A DNA stretch of 42,430 bases from a virus, in IMG/VR virus record IMGVR_UViG_3300017751_000045, positions 1-42,430 of that record. One strand, given 5' to 3'. The position numbers and the translations under genes were made by a program. This document shows positions 34,389 through 42,430 of this stretch, in pieces. Under the pieces are notes generated by a model that had not been told where the DNA came from, did no database searches, and worked only from the letters and a program-made list of their open reading frames with translations. The stretch's first letter is position 1. Each line of letters begins with the position of its first letter.

Positions 34389-37300
34389 TATTCTTGAACC
34401 TTCTCAACAGTAACTGCGATATATCTTTGATCGTTATCTTGATCTGCATCATCGTTAACACCAGGTCCGTCTAGAATCAAGTCTTTGTTTTCAATATTTC
34501 CATTGACTGTATCTATTTGACCATTCAAACCAGTAACAGTAGACTCTGATTTTAAGATATCTTTTAGTAGTTCGAATCTGGTAATTACCGCATCAACATT
34601 AGACTCTAGTGTATTATTACTATTTATCAAAGGCGTACTAAACATTTTTGTACCAGAAACTCCAACAACATCTTTTACCAAAGGCCCATAGATTTCTGGA
34701 TCGATCATAGAAGATATATCATAAGAGTATTCTTGATAATAATCATTGTCTGGGATTCTGGCACTTATTTCACTGGCAAAAGAGTTTTTGCTTTTCCATC
34801 TGCCCAAAGTCTTGCCTTGCCCTAAAACTCTTAACTGTGCAGAGCCGATAACTTTATTGTATCTGGGGCTTTCTGGCATTGTGTTTATTATGTCAACAAC
34901 TTCACCATCTTCGAACTTGTATCCTGTGTGACTTACAGCCAATTCAGTAATCTGTCCAGTGTCATAATAAGCAGGCCCGATGACATTAGCATTGGCGCCC
35001 ATAGGAAGAGATTCTCTATCTCTTTTGAGTGCCATAATGTTTCTATCTTGTGCCCTAATGTTTACTGGTAAAGTTTGGTCAAATTCATGAAAACTCATAT
35101 GTCTGAAGTAGAAATCTTCTTCTTCTCTTCTTACAAACTCTGCTCGAACTTCGTATGTCTCATCAACCAGTTCAAAAGTTGTTGCGCTTAAAGAATATGT
35201 AATCTGGGAATTAGCAACAGCAACACTGGCAGGTATTGCGGCAATCTGCTCAGGGGTATACTGAAGACTGTAATTCACATCTGATGATTCTAAGATTCTC
35301 TCTTGCGTTACTATTTCGCCTGGGCTTAATGTAAAATCAGATGAATCAAAGTTGACAATGTAGTCTTGTTTATTGAATCTTGCTATTACGTCATTTACAA
35401 CACGAACGCCGACATCATTTTCATAGTCTGTTCCTGGTCTATCTTCTGTCAACTCAGCAATACTTCCTAGAGTAAACGTGACCTTATTAAACGCATCTCG
35501 ATACTCTGTGTTTGCAGTTTCTAGACCCGGACCAGATAGATCGTAAACACCATCTCTGAATATGTCTGCACCACTTGAGTCTTGAATAGAGATCGTATCC
35601 AATGCAATATCAGAAAGTAAGTCAGTAATAATAGTAACAGTTTCTTCATTATCTACTTTATTGATTTCGAAAGAAGAACTGTCATTGAATGCGCCGATGT
35701 TCATACACCTAACTGTTTGATCTGGCTTTCCGTTAATCAAACCAATAAACGAAACATTGTTACCTAGACCGGTAGATGGAAGTCTGTCTCTTTCTTGCGA
35801 CCCCGCCATTACTGGGTCTGTCATCATACCTTCCATATTATATGTACCAAGTTTAATATTGGAAGTTTCTGCTACAACTTGACCAGTATTTGCATCTGTA
35901 GTGAGATATGTTATAGGCGATGATACTTGATCATTTACTTTCAAGTGATCTAGTACGATACCTGTTCCAGTTATTTCTTCTGTTGGCTCAAGTGCAGTAA
36001 ACTTTTTATTATGCTGAAGTAATGCATGAGGGTCGACTGCTTTAGGAGTTCCATATGTTTTTACTAAATTGTGAGGTCCTGTTTGAACATTTTCATCTTG
36101 ATAACGAACAAGGTTGTTATCAAATAACTCATAACTTGTATAAAGCTGAATATGGTCATTATCCAGTTTTTTGATGAAGTAAACTCCATCGTCTAAAGTC
36201 TGAACTCCACCAACAAGTCCAATCTGACCAGTACCCTTTGTAAGTGTAACTTTATCTTGGCTTTCAAATCCATGATCAGCAATGTTTATAGAATGATTAA
36301 GAGTGGTGTCACTCGGTCTAACTGTACCAAAAACATTTAGTCCATCAAACTGCTGTGTGATTACTGGCATAGCTGGCACAGGATATGCGCCAATAAATCT
36401 ATCTCCAACTTGAGGAGTCGAGTCGCTATCAGCACCACTCCATCCAAGTTTACTCCAATCAACAGGACTCATCTCTCCTAGATCATGAATAAAATACGTT
36501 CTTCTTGCTGTCAGCGCACTTGCCGCCGCGGCTCCACTAAGAGCATTTACTCTCAAAGTTGCATCTGTGTTTAGTGGTAATCCTAGACTAATCCACTCAG
36601 CATATGAAGTAGTACCCAGATCAAACAAAACATATTCTTTACCAGTAACCAAATTACATTTGATAGATGTACTAAATCCATCTGAAGAATAATTCGTTGG
36701 AGCAAGAGGAATGTGATATGCATCGTATTGCTCGTAGTTTGGAGTTCTTCTTCTTGGGTGAGCCATTCCGTCTGCAAGGGGAAGTCCAGTAGCTATATCA
36801 TCAGCAGGGAACTCTGCCGAAACTAGATCAGGGTATAGTGGTGGAGTCTCAAGAGAAGCACCAATAGTTAGCTGTGGTAAAATTGAGTTAAATGATAACC
36901 AACGATATAGTCTAGCAAGAATTTGCTTATTATTAGCAAAAACTGCATCATGTCTAGCAAGTGTTGTCGGTGTTACACTAGCCGGTGTCTGACCTTCAAT
37001 CGTTACAAAATGTAAGTCTGCATCAGCAAATTTAAAATCAGTACCAATCATTCCCTTTTCTGCACCAATCAAATTCCAGTCAGCTTCTGTAAGAGTAGTT
37101 CCTGGGTGGACAATCGTATAGAATTGTCCATTTTCAAGATCACCTAAAGATAGATTCATGAAGCCACTAAGACCTAGAGTATCATTAGCACTACCATTTC
37201 CACCTGGTCCTGCGGGAACTGGAGCGATTGTTGGCATACGATCAGCAGTTTCTGCTTGAAGAAGCGTGTTGTTCACAACGCCAGTACCAGATAGAGGTGG

Positions 37301-38764
37301 AATGTCTCCACCAGTTCTAATTATAGCATTAATTGTCTCTACATTATTAATTAGTTCAGCATCTTGAATACCATTGTTTACGCTCTGAAGAAACTTAAAT
37401 ACAATTTCAAAGTCTCTGTCATTTACCTTTACTGATGGTTGTGATAAGTCACCATCTTGACTGTCTCCAGTAAAGTTACCCAATATATTACCATTGTCGT
37501 CTGGTAGCTTGTTGTATATTTCTTTAACCTGATCTGACTTTTCTGGTGGAACTTGGAATACTCTACTGGCGGCATTATTATTAAATTTAGCAAGGGCATT
37601 AAAATAGTTATCGTAAAGCACATTACGAACTTGTCCATTTGCATTGGTGTATGTATCAGTAAGATAGTCAAACACATCATCTCTCAGAGACCTAGTTTCA
37701 ATGAAAAGCATTGGGTGTCTGTAATCGACAACTCGTGCCGCACCAGTTACACTATAATGAACTCCATTTGCTACTCTGTTATCATGGTCTACAGTTGACC
37801 CAGGAAAGATGATTGTATCTCCACCCTTAATATCTAATACCTGATCATTATGTAACACAATTACTCTGTTACTTACAGCAATGTCATTGAAGTATTCATC
37901 AGTGAGACTAAACTGTAGTGTCCCAGGTTTGATATATCCAAATCCACCATCTACGATTTCGTAGTCAATACTACCAATAGACTCTGAACTCACCTCTGCT
38001 ATTGTGCCTGTTGCACCAAGACCATTTTTCCTTGATGCTAAAAGTACTTCGTCACCAACTCTGTTTGATGGTAGTCGATTTGCATTAGATACTTCAATAC
38101 TCGATATCGAACCATTAATAAGTTTACCCACGTTGACAATAGTTTCTACGTTTTCGTTATCAGCAGAGATAACCTCAAGCGAGTCGTTTACAGTAAACTT
38201 ACCTTTAAGATTAGACATATAGACAATGGGGGTGACAGAGCCACTGATATTAACAAATACAATATCATCGACAAACGCAGAAGCAGACGACAAGTCACCA
38301 CGAATCGTATTACCACGCCTTATAGGATATCCACCAACATCAAAGACTGACTTCATCTCAAGAAACTGTTCACCGCCCCATAGTGAGTCACTTGGTCTAA
38401 AGATGTTTCTAGATGGATATTGAATTTCAATGTTCTCATTAAAGAACATACGGAACAATAGTTGTAAACTTTCTTCTGTACCCTTTCTTACATAGAAGTC
38501 TTTAATGTGTTTAAGAATAAAACGAACATCTACACTAGGCTCGAATGGTAAACCAGAAAGATACTTCTTCTTATAATAGACAAGAAAGCTATTGAGAGTT
38601 TTATCAATGTCACCTATTTTGGGAACATCACGAGTAATCTTTTCATCAAGATGCTTATAATAAGCCTCGATAAATTCAACGAAGACCTCGTTATTCTCAC
38701 GATAGACAGCAGGGAACTGGCTCGCTATGTCAGAATAGATATTGTCTCTTACTTCAACGGGCAT
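34388..38764 (-). CDS. gp7: Baseplate wedge initiator gp7-like protein
   Basis: A 1458-residue protein between gp6 and gp8, in the position of T4 gp7 (about 1030 residues), the wedge scaffold. The N-terminal 140 residues are charged and conserved-looking (SQFPAVYRENNEVFVEFIEA, RDVPKIGDIDKTLNSFLVYY, KDFYVRKGTEESLQLLFRMF), a pattern I associate with this slot in marine T4-like phages. Three Y-I-G-W modules are at about residues 544-585, 705-740 and 750-790 (FYTIVHPG ... ADWNLIG; EYVLFDLGTTSYAEW; TYFIHDLGEMSPVDWSKLGW). A second-type module is at about 825-880 (DHGFESQDKVTL ... VYFIKKLDNDHIQLY). These explain much of the excess length. The gp7 name is by position and N-terminus, not by clear similarity to T4 gp7. 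The ATG is two bases beyond the gp6 stop on the minus strand side, leaving a one-base gap. Confidence 0.78.
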   Translation of the reverse strand: MPVEVRDNIYSDIASQFPAVYRENNEVFVEFIEAYYKHLDEKITRDVPKIGDIDKTLNSFLVYYKKKYLSGLPFEPSVDVRFILKHIKDFYVRKGTEESLQLLFRMFFNENIEIQYPSRNIFRPSDSLWGGEQFLEMKSVFDVGGYPIRRGNTIRGDLSSASAFVDDIVFVNISGSVTPIVYMSNLKGKFTVNDSLEVISADNENVETIVNVGKLINGSISSIEVSNANRLPSNRVGDEVLLASRKNGLGATGTIAEVSSESIGSIDYEIVDGGFGYIKPGTLQFSLTDEYFNDIAVSNRVIVLHNDQVLDIKGGDTIIFPGSTVDHDNRVANGVHYSVTGAARVVDYRHPMLFIETRSLRDDVFDYLTDTYTNANGQVRNVLYDNYFNALAKFNNNAASRVFQVPPEKSDQVKEIYNKLPDDNGNILGNFTGDSQDGDLSQPSVKVNDRDFEIVFKFLQSVNNGIQDAELINNVETINAIIRTGGDIPPLSGTGVVNNTLLQAETADRMPTIAPVPAGPGGNGSANDTLGLSGFMNLSLGDLENGQFYTIVHPGTTLTEADWNLIGAEKGMIGTDFKFADADLHFVTIEGQTPASVTPTTLARHDAVFANNKQILARLYRWLSFNSILPQLTIGASLETPPLYPDLVSAEFPADDIATGLPLADGMAHPRRRTPNYEQYDAYHIPLAPTNYSSDGFSTSIKCNLVTGKEYVLFDLGTTSYAEWISLGLPLNTDATLRVNALSGAAAASALTARRTYFIHDLGEMSPVDWSKLGWSGADSDSTPQVGDRFIGAYPVPAMPVITQQFDGLNVFGTVRPSDTTLNHSINIADHGFESQDKVTLTKGTGQIGLVGGVQTLDDGVYFIKKLDNDHIQLYTSYELFDNNLVRYQDENVQTGPHNLVKTYGTPKAVDPHALLQHNKKFTALEPTEEITGTGIVLDHLKVNDQVSSPITYLTTDANTGQVVAETSNIKLGTYNMEGMMTDPVMAGSQERDRLPSTGLGNNVSFIGLINGKPDQTVRCMNIGAFNDSSSFEINKVDNEETVTIITDLLSDIALDTISIQDSSGADIFRDGVYDLSGPGLETANTEYRDAFNKVTFTLGSIAELTEDRPGTDYENDVGVRVVNDVIARFNKQDYIVNFDSSDFTLSPGEIVTQERILESSDVNYSLQYTPEQIAAIPASVAVANSQITYSLSATTFELVDETYEVRAEFVRREEEDFYFRHMSFHEFDQTLPVNIRAQDRNIMALKRDRESLPMGANANVIGPAYYDTGQITELAVSHTGYKFEDGEVVDIINTMPESPRYNKVIGSAQLRVLGQGKTLGRWKSKNSFASEISARIPDNDYYQEYSYDISSMIDPEIYGPLVKDVVGVSGTKMFSTPLINSNNTLESNVDAVITRFELLKDILKSESTVTGLNGQIDTVNGNIENKDLILDGPGVNDDADQDNDQRYIAVTVEKVQE

Positions 38765-38765
38765 A

Positions 38766-40523
38766 TTATGATTCCAATGGAGTTACTGTGACTGTTACAT
38801 CTTCACCACGAATCATAATGATACGATCTTTTGGTGGCTTGATATCTTTATTTACTGTGTTTGCCGTGAACTTAATTGCTTTGCCTGAGAACGAACTGAT
38901 TGTTAGATCAATAAGTTTAACGTCACCAGTTAGATAATCAACAGTTCCAACAATAGGCTTGAATACTCTCTCGGTGTTACCATCAGCAACAGCAAGCATC
39001 ATGTTACCTCGACCATCATCTTTACAAGTCACGACTTCATTCTCAATAGTGAATGGAGTACTTATAATAGCAGGTTGGAATGTATCAAAGCCATTGTCTT
39101 CATCAAATGGATATGGTTGAACTAGTTTCGTTTCAAACGAGAATGCCGGAGACTTAGTAATGTCTAGATCAGGCGAGTACTCAATAATAGGTTGAGTAAA
39201 GATATCAGTAGATACAATCGAAGGATCAAGACCATCTAGATAAGCCGCTAGTCTTGATTGTCTTAATGTCTTATTAAAGTCATTTAAATTCGTATTCTGA
39301 TATTCTGTAACGGCAAGATCAACTTCACTTTGTATTTGACCCGGTGACTTACTTGTTAACTGTGGATCATATGTAATGCCTACATTTGTATCTACAAACA
39401 TAAACTTCGCAGTTAGAAAGATAGGCTCAATCGTTAGTGGAGTCTTATCAGATAGATAGCGTTTAAAGTTAGCAATCTCATAGTCAGCAACACCCTCACC
39501 ACCTACTACGTCAACAGAGATAATGACCTTACCAAACTGTGGTGGATAAATCTCATCACCACCATATACTGATATAGCCTGAATGTTAGGAAAACGAGAA
39601 CGCAGTAGAGTCTCATAGTCTTTTCTTGTAATTGCTCTCTCTTGTACTTGAGTCGCCTTTGGTGCAAACGCTCGAATCGATTCAATATCTTCTGCATCTC
39701 TTCCACCCGAAGATGGTGAATGCACCACAACGTCTATCGAACTAGCGCCGCCAAAAGCGCCTAGAGTCAATGATTCGATGCCGTTGGCATCGGCGCCGGA
39801 AGTTATTCTATACTCTGCTACAATAGAGTCAGTGACGATTGGCTGTTTACCAAACTTGTCCTTTCCGAACTGTACTGAATACTTCCCATCATTCTCGGGC
39901 TGTAAATAGAATACATTGTCAACTTGTGCTACACCAGTTACATCAGAGCGATAAGTGTACTCAGTACCATTGACAGTCAGTTCAAGACTTCGTGTGTCTA
40001 TATTAGGGTTAGACAATACAGTGTCATTGATATTAATAGTTTCTTTTATTAAACGACCTTCATATACATCAATGTCCATAGTAAATACATTATTGTTATT
40101 CGGGTCTCGTACAGCATTATATGCCTTATCTGTCAGAAGGTTATATGTCTTATTACCACAGCGACCAATTAATGGCAATCCCTTTGGTAGTGGAAAGTAG
40201 TTGCTATCTCGCCCAGGATATGATATACTAATAGTTGCTCTAGCAGTTGCACTACGTCTACTCGTAGGCAGATAGTTAAGTTCCTTTGCATGAGAGATAA
40301 CACTATTACGCTGTGTAGCACTATCAAGAAACATTTCACTAATAGCAACATTATAGTAATAGCTATTATAGAATGTGTTATACGATAGCACATCTAATAG
40401 TACATTCATATTAGAGCCTTCGTAGTCATAGTCTTTAAACTGGTCTTGGCTCTTTAGAAATGTCTTGAGTTCTTCTTTAATAGCATCAAAGTCAAGATTT
40501 GTTGCCGGTGATATATCTGCCAT
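38766..40523 (-). CDS. gp6: Baseplate wedge protein gp6
   Basis: A 585-residue homologue of T4 gp6, the wedge component whose dimers form the inner ring of the baseplate and whose C-terminal part belongs to the baseplate J family. The N-terminus is diagnostic: NLDFDAIKEELKTFLKSQDQ, then FKDYDYEGSNMNVLLDVLSY and NVAISEMFLDSATQRNSVIS, followed by AKELNYLP (residues about 8-87). The central region holds an ordinary baseplate-J-like stretch (RAFAPKATQVQERAITRKDY). No recurrent fibre module is seen, unlike its neighbours, and the length is close to that of the T4 protein (660). It starts one base after the gp25 stop, so the two are translationally linked. Confidence 0.93.
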   Translation of the reverse strand: MADISPATNLDFDAIKEELKTFLKSQDQFKDYDYEGSNMNVLLDVLSYNTFYNSYYYNVAISEMFLDSATQRNSVISHAKELNYLPTSRRSATARATISISYPGRDSNYFPLPKGLPLIGRCGNKTYNLLTDKAYNAVRDPNNNNVFTMDIDVYEGRLIKETININDTVLSNPNIDTRSLELTVNGTEYTYRSDVTGVAQVDNVFYLQPENDGKYSVQFGKDKFGKQPIVTDSIVAEYRITSGADANGIESLTLGAFGGASSIDVVVHSPSSGGRDAEDIESIRAFAPKATQVQERAITRKDYETLLRSRFPNIQAISVYGGDEIYPPQFGKVIISVDVVGGEGVADYEIANFKRYLSDKTPLTIEPIFLTAKFMFVDTNVGITYDPQLTSKSPGQIQSEVDLAVTEYQNTNLNDFNKTLRQSRLAAYLDGLDPSIVSTDIFTQPIIEYSPDLDITKSPAFSFETKLVQPYPFDEDNGFDTFQPAIISTPFTIENEVVTCKDDGRGNMMLAVADGNTERVFKPIVGTVDYLTGDVKLIDLTISSFSGKAIKFTANTVNKDIKPPKDRIIMIRGEDVTVTVTPLES

Positions 40524-40524
40524 G

Positions 40525-40932
40525 TTATCTTACCCTACTAAGATCGATTGTAATTGATGAGTCTCTGTTACTATTTATTACACTGAATATAATCTCAACA
40601 GATATCTCATTTCTATCTACATTGCCCTGTACGACTACATCTTTTACTACAATGCGAGGCTCGTATGTTCTCAATGTTGTTCTTATGTTCTCTTTGAGTA
40701 TTAGAATAGTATTAGGCGTAGCGAGTTCAAATAGACTACCTCTTATATCACACCCTATCTCTGGTTGCATTAATCGCTCTCCACGATCTGTCAACACAAG
40801 ATTCTTTACACTTTCTTTTACAGCGGCTTCATTAACCTTTCGTGCAAGATCAGATCGACCTGGGATCTTCTCTAAATTTGATCCAAAGTCTGAAAAGAAT
40901 TCTCTTGTTTTAGTTCTTGGTGTGATTGCCAT
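40525..40932 (-). CDS. gp25: Baseplate wedge protein gp25
   Basis: A 135-residue gp25/GPW family protein, the most conserved part of contractile-tail wedges; in T4 it contacts the gp6 core at the sheath-initiation end of the baseplate. The family signature is at about residues 43-70: NLVLTDRGERLMQPEIGCDI then RGSLFE. The C-terminal part has the expected alternating strands (RIVVKDVVVQGNVDRNEISV). Length agrees with T4 gp25 (132). AGGA precedes the ATG at 40932, and a near-consensus late box is just upstream, so the wedge operon may have its own start here. Confidence 0.94.
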   Translation of the reverse strand: MAITPRTKTREFFSDFGSNLEKIPGRSDLARKVNEAAVKESVKNLVLTDRGERLMQPEIGCDIRGSLFELATPNTILILKENIRTTLRTYEPRIVVKDVVVQGNVDRNEISVEIIFSVINSNRDSSITIDLSRVR

Positions 40933-40957
40933 TATAGTTCCTATCTATACCGTTATA

Positions 40958-40965
40958 TATTTATG
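40958..40965 (-). promoter_or_regulatory. Near-consensus late promoter before gp25
   Basis: The minus strand reads CATAAATA, one mismatch from TATAAATA, 25 bases before the gp25 ATG in a 39-base gap, which is the widest on the minus strand before the fibre genes end. Position makes it plausible as the start of the wedge and fibre transcript. Confidence 0.5.
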
Positions 40966-40971
40966 CGTATA

Positions 40972-42430
40972 TTATGAACGCTTCTTTCTAAATCCATCTA
41001 TATCATGCTTCTCTGTAAGCTGTTTTATATCCACAAGTGCTTGTCCACTATATCCAGATACCCATGATCGTCGGGCACTTGTATCAAGATGTATATGATT
41101 CTTATATACACCAATACCAGTAATGCCTGCTCTACTAGCGGCTACTATAGTGTCATCTCTTTGTGCTTCTGTTACCTTAATGTCAACAGCATATCCAGTG
41201 TTGTGTATTGTATTACCAATAGCACCCATACGCTTTGGATTACCACTCTTCTTTGTTCTACCAGAGATGATCTCATAACTATGCCCTGTCTGCTTCTGTA
41301 CTCTTATTACTCGGGCTAATAGCTTATCACTTAGATTCTGAAACTCTTTATTAGATATTACCTTAGAAGAGAAGGTTATCTGTGGTGTTAAAAAGGTTGC
41401 TTCTGGATTACCCTGAAGAGCAAGTATATCTGACATCTCTTCTTGTGTAATACCCTCATTCGTAAGATAGTCTGCTTCTCTATTAGATGGGGGTGTGGAT
41501 TGTTGCTTGGCGATAATCTTATCTTTCTTTGCCTTTCTATCTTCATCACTCACTCGTAAAGCACCATACTTAACTGCTTTCTGTGTGTTCACGGCATTCT
41601 GACTTTTAAGTACAGCACTCTCACTAAACAAACTACCCGCAAATCTCTGCATCTTAATCGCAGGCGCCATGAGTATCATCTGTAGATCACGAGCCATTTG
41701 ACATAATCTAAACATAAGATTCGCAATGTTCTCTGGTGTAAGTCTCTCGAATGAAGAGGCTAACTCAGCAACTAGCTTCTCCATATCTTCTATCATACCC
41801 CTTACAGTAGCACTTTGCATATAGTTCTGTATGTCTTGTAGTATCTTACCTGCCTTCTTCATTACAGCCATTGATGCTTTAGCAACTCCATATACAGCAC
41901 CTAGTACAGCGGCAATAGCGGCTGTGGCTGCCTTTCTAGCGGCATTCACTGCTTCCTCAATAATCTGCTTGAGTATATCTAATAGTGTCTGTAGTATGCC
42001 CTTCTGTTTAATACTCTCGGCTAACTTCTTAACATCTTTCTCTAGTAGATTCTCGACTTGACTTAATAGTGCCTTGCCTGCTTTTACAACAGCAAATACT
42101 TTAGTTAAGTCTTCTAGTATATCGTTATAAGCACCACATAGCTTACCTGTTAAGTCTTGACCAATATTACTTGCTAGATGAAAGTCTAAGTCTCCAAGTA
42201 AATTAGCTATGATAGTAGGAAAGATAGATACAGTGCCACCTAAACCAAGTAGGGCAGCCTTGTCAGATATTGATAATCCGACACTCTGATTATATGTTAG
42301 ACCCGGGGCAGTTGCTCCTAATTGATTCAATGCATTTGGATTCACGCCACTCGTTCCACCAGTAACACCACCAATAGTACCCTGTAGTCCAGTAGCACCA
42401 ACTCCAGTACCACCACTAGTAGTAGTAGTA
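40972..42430 (-). CDS. gp5: gp5-like tail hub protein with C-terminal M15 peptidase (5' end beyond window)
   Basis: Visible part is 485 residues; the frame is open to the right edge. A GTG at 42345 could be read as a start, but the frame continues upstream as a Thr/Gly-rich linker (TTTTSGGTGVGATGLQGTIG), so the true start is outside. Next comes a long helical region with an Ala-rich hydrophobic stretch at 41867-41945 (AATAAIAAVLGAVYGVA). The C-terminal 130 residues look like an M15 D,D-peptidase or endolysin domain: the zinc-ligand patterns are His at 41205-41203 with Asp at 41184-41182 (HNTGYAVD), and HIHLD at 41097-41083. It would cut cell-wall peptide links during tail penetration, as the gp5 lysozyme does in T4. 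The gp5 name rests on position just before gp25 and on the cell-wall enzyme; no gp5 core is visible. Confidence 0.7.
   Translation of the reverse strand, partial: TTTTSGGTGVGATGLQGTIGGVTGGTSGVNPNALNQLGATAPGLTYNQSVGLSISDKAALLGLGGTVSIFPTIIANLLGDLDFHLASNIGQDLTGKLCGAYNDILEDLTKVFAVVKAGKALLSQVENLLEKDVKKLAESIKQKGILQTLLDILKQIIEEAVNAARKAATAAIAAVLGAVYGVAKASMAVMKKAGKILQDIQNYMQSATVRGMIEDMEKLVAELASSFERLTPENIANLMFRLCQMARDLQMILMAPAIKMQRFAGSLFSESAVLKSQNAVNTQKAVKYGALRVSDEDRKAKKDKIIAKQQSTPPSNREADYLTNEGITQEEMSDILALQGNPEATFLTPQITFSSKVISNKEFQNLSDKLLARVIRVQKQTGHSYEIISGRTKKSGNPKRMGAIGNTIHNTGYAVDIKVTEAQRDDTIVAASRAGITGIGVYKNHIHLDTSARRSWVSGYSGQALVDIKQLTEKHDIDGFRKKRS

Noticed and set aside
40499-41098. 199-residue plus-strand open frame
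   Set aside because: It lies antisense to gp25 and the hub gene, whose protein families are well supported; its translation is of Ser/Leu/Ile-rich shadow type and no promoter or ribosome-binding site is visible.
42343-42345. GTG as the start codon of the peptidase-bearing hub protein
   Set aside because: The frame is open upstream to the window edge and encodes a Thr/Gly-rich linker that fits a multi-domain protein; no ribosome-binding site precedes the GTG.
42415-42430. AGT trinucleotide repeat at the right edge as a microsatellite
   Set aside because: It is in frame and encodes a Thr run leading into the Gly/Thr linker of the hub protein.
1-42430. tRNA genes, CRISPR arrays, integrase, attachment sites or insertion sequences
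   Set aside because: None seen: nearly every base lies in long structural genes, and the gaps are shorter than 80 bases.

Overview
This window looks like the virion-structure region of a large, AT-rich, T4-like tailed phage (myovirus) of the kind found in marine bacteria such as cyanobacteria or SAR11. The evidence is as follows. The genes run in the T4 late order (tail-hub gene, gp25, gp6, gp7-like, YHYH protein, gp8, DUF4815-type protein, fibre genes, gp13). Copies of the T4 late-promoter box TATAAATA sit in the few real gaps. The small accessory families (YHYH, DUF4815, tail-collar fibre, 121-residue beta-sandwich protein) match those I recall from marine T4-like phages. The host cannot be named from this sequence. 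There are no tRNA genes, CRISPR arrays, integrases or insertion sequences.

Layout, read along the minus strand from the right edge: (1) 42430-40972, a gp5-like hub protein cut by the window edge and ending in an M15-type peptidase; (2) 40932-31339, baseplate wedge genes gp25, gp6, a gp7-like giant, a YHYH protein and an enlarged gp8; (3) 31319-25132, a 2001-residue DUF4815-type protein followed by a 60-residue coiled-coil protein; (4) 25128-4556, six consecutive large fibre or decoration genes: a collar-tipped fibre, a beta-helix fibre, two paralogous giants, a leucine-rich-repeat protein and a module-rich 778-residue protein; (5) 1448-4555, one gene on the plus strand whose stop codon touches the stop of its convergent neighbour; (6) 1373-1008, a small beta-sandwich protein; (7) 960 to the left edge, the neck protein gp13, incomplete. 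From gp25 to the 778-residue gene the spacing is 0-33 bases or a TAATG overlap, so this is probably one long late operon. A near-consensus late box lies before gp25. The plus-strand gene and the 121-residue gene are served by a perfect 16-bp palindrome that contains two overlapping, divergent late promoters.

The most striking feature is how modular the virion proteins are. A short module, recognisable as Y-x-I-x-x-x-G followed by W-x-x-x-G and G-x-x-F, occurs about eleven times in eight different genes, including enlarged versions of the core baseplate proteins gp7 and gp8. A second module (HG[LF] ... D-x-V ... YYV/YFI ... IKL/IQL) occurs in at least three or four of them, and once it sits inside a copy of the first. 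The two adjacent giants share a scaffold but carry large inserts at different points. Together with the LRR, beta-helix and collar domains, this suggests a baseplate decorated with many exchangeable surface and adhesion domains. That functional reading is inference; the repeats themselves are visible in the translated sequence.
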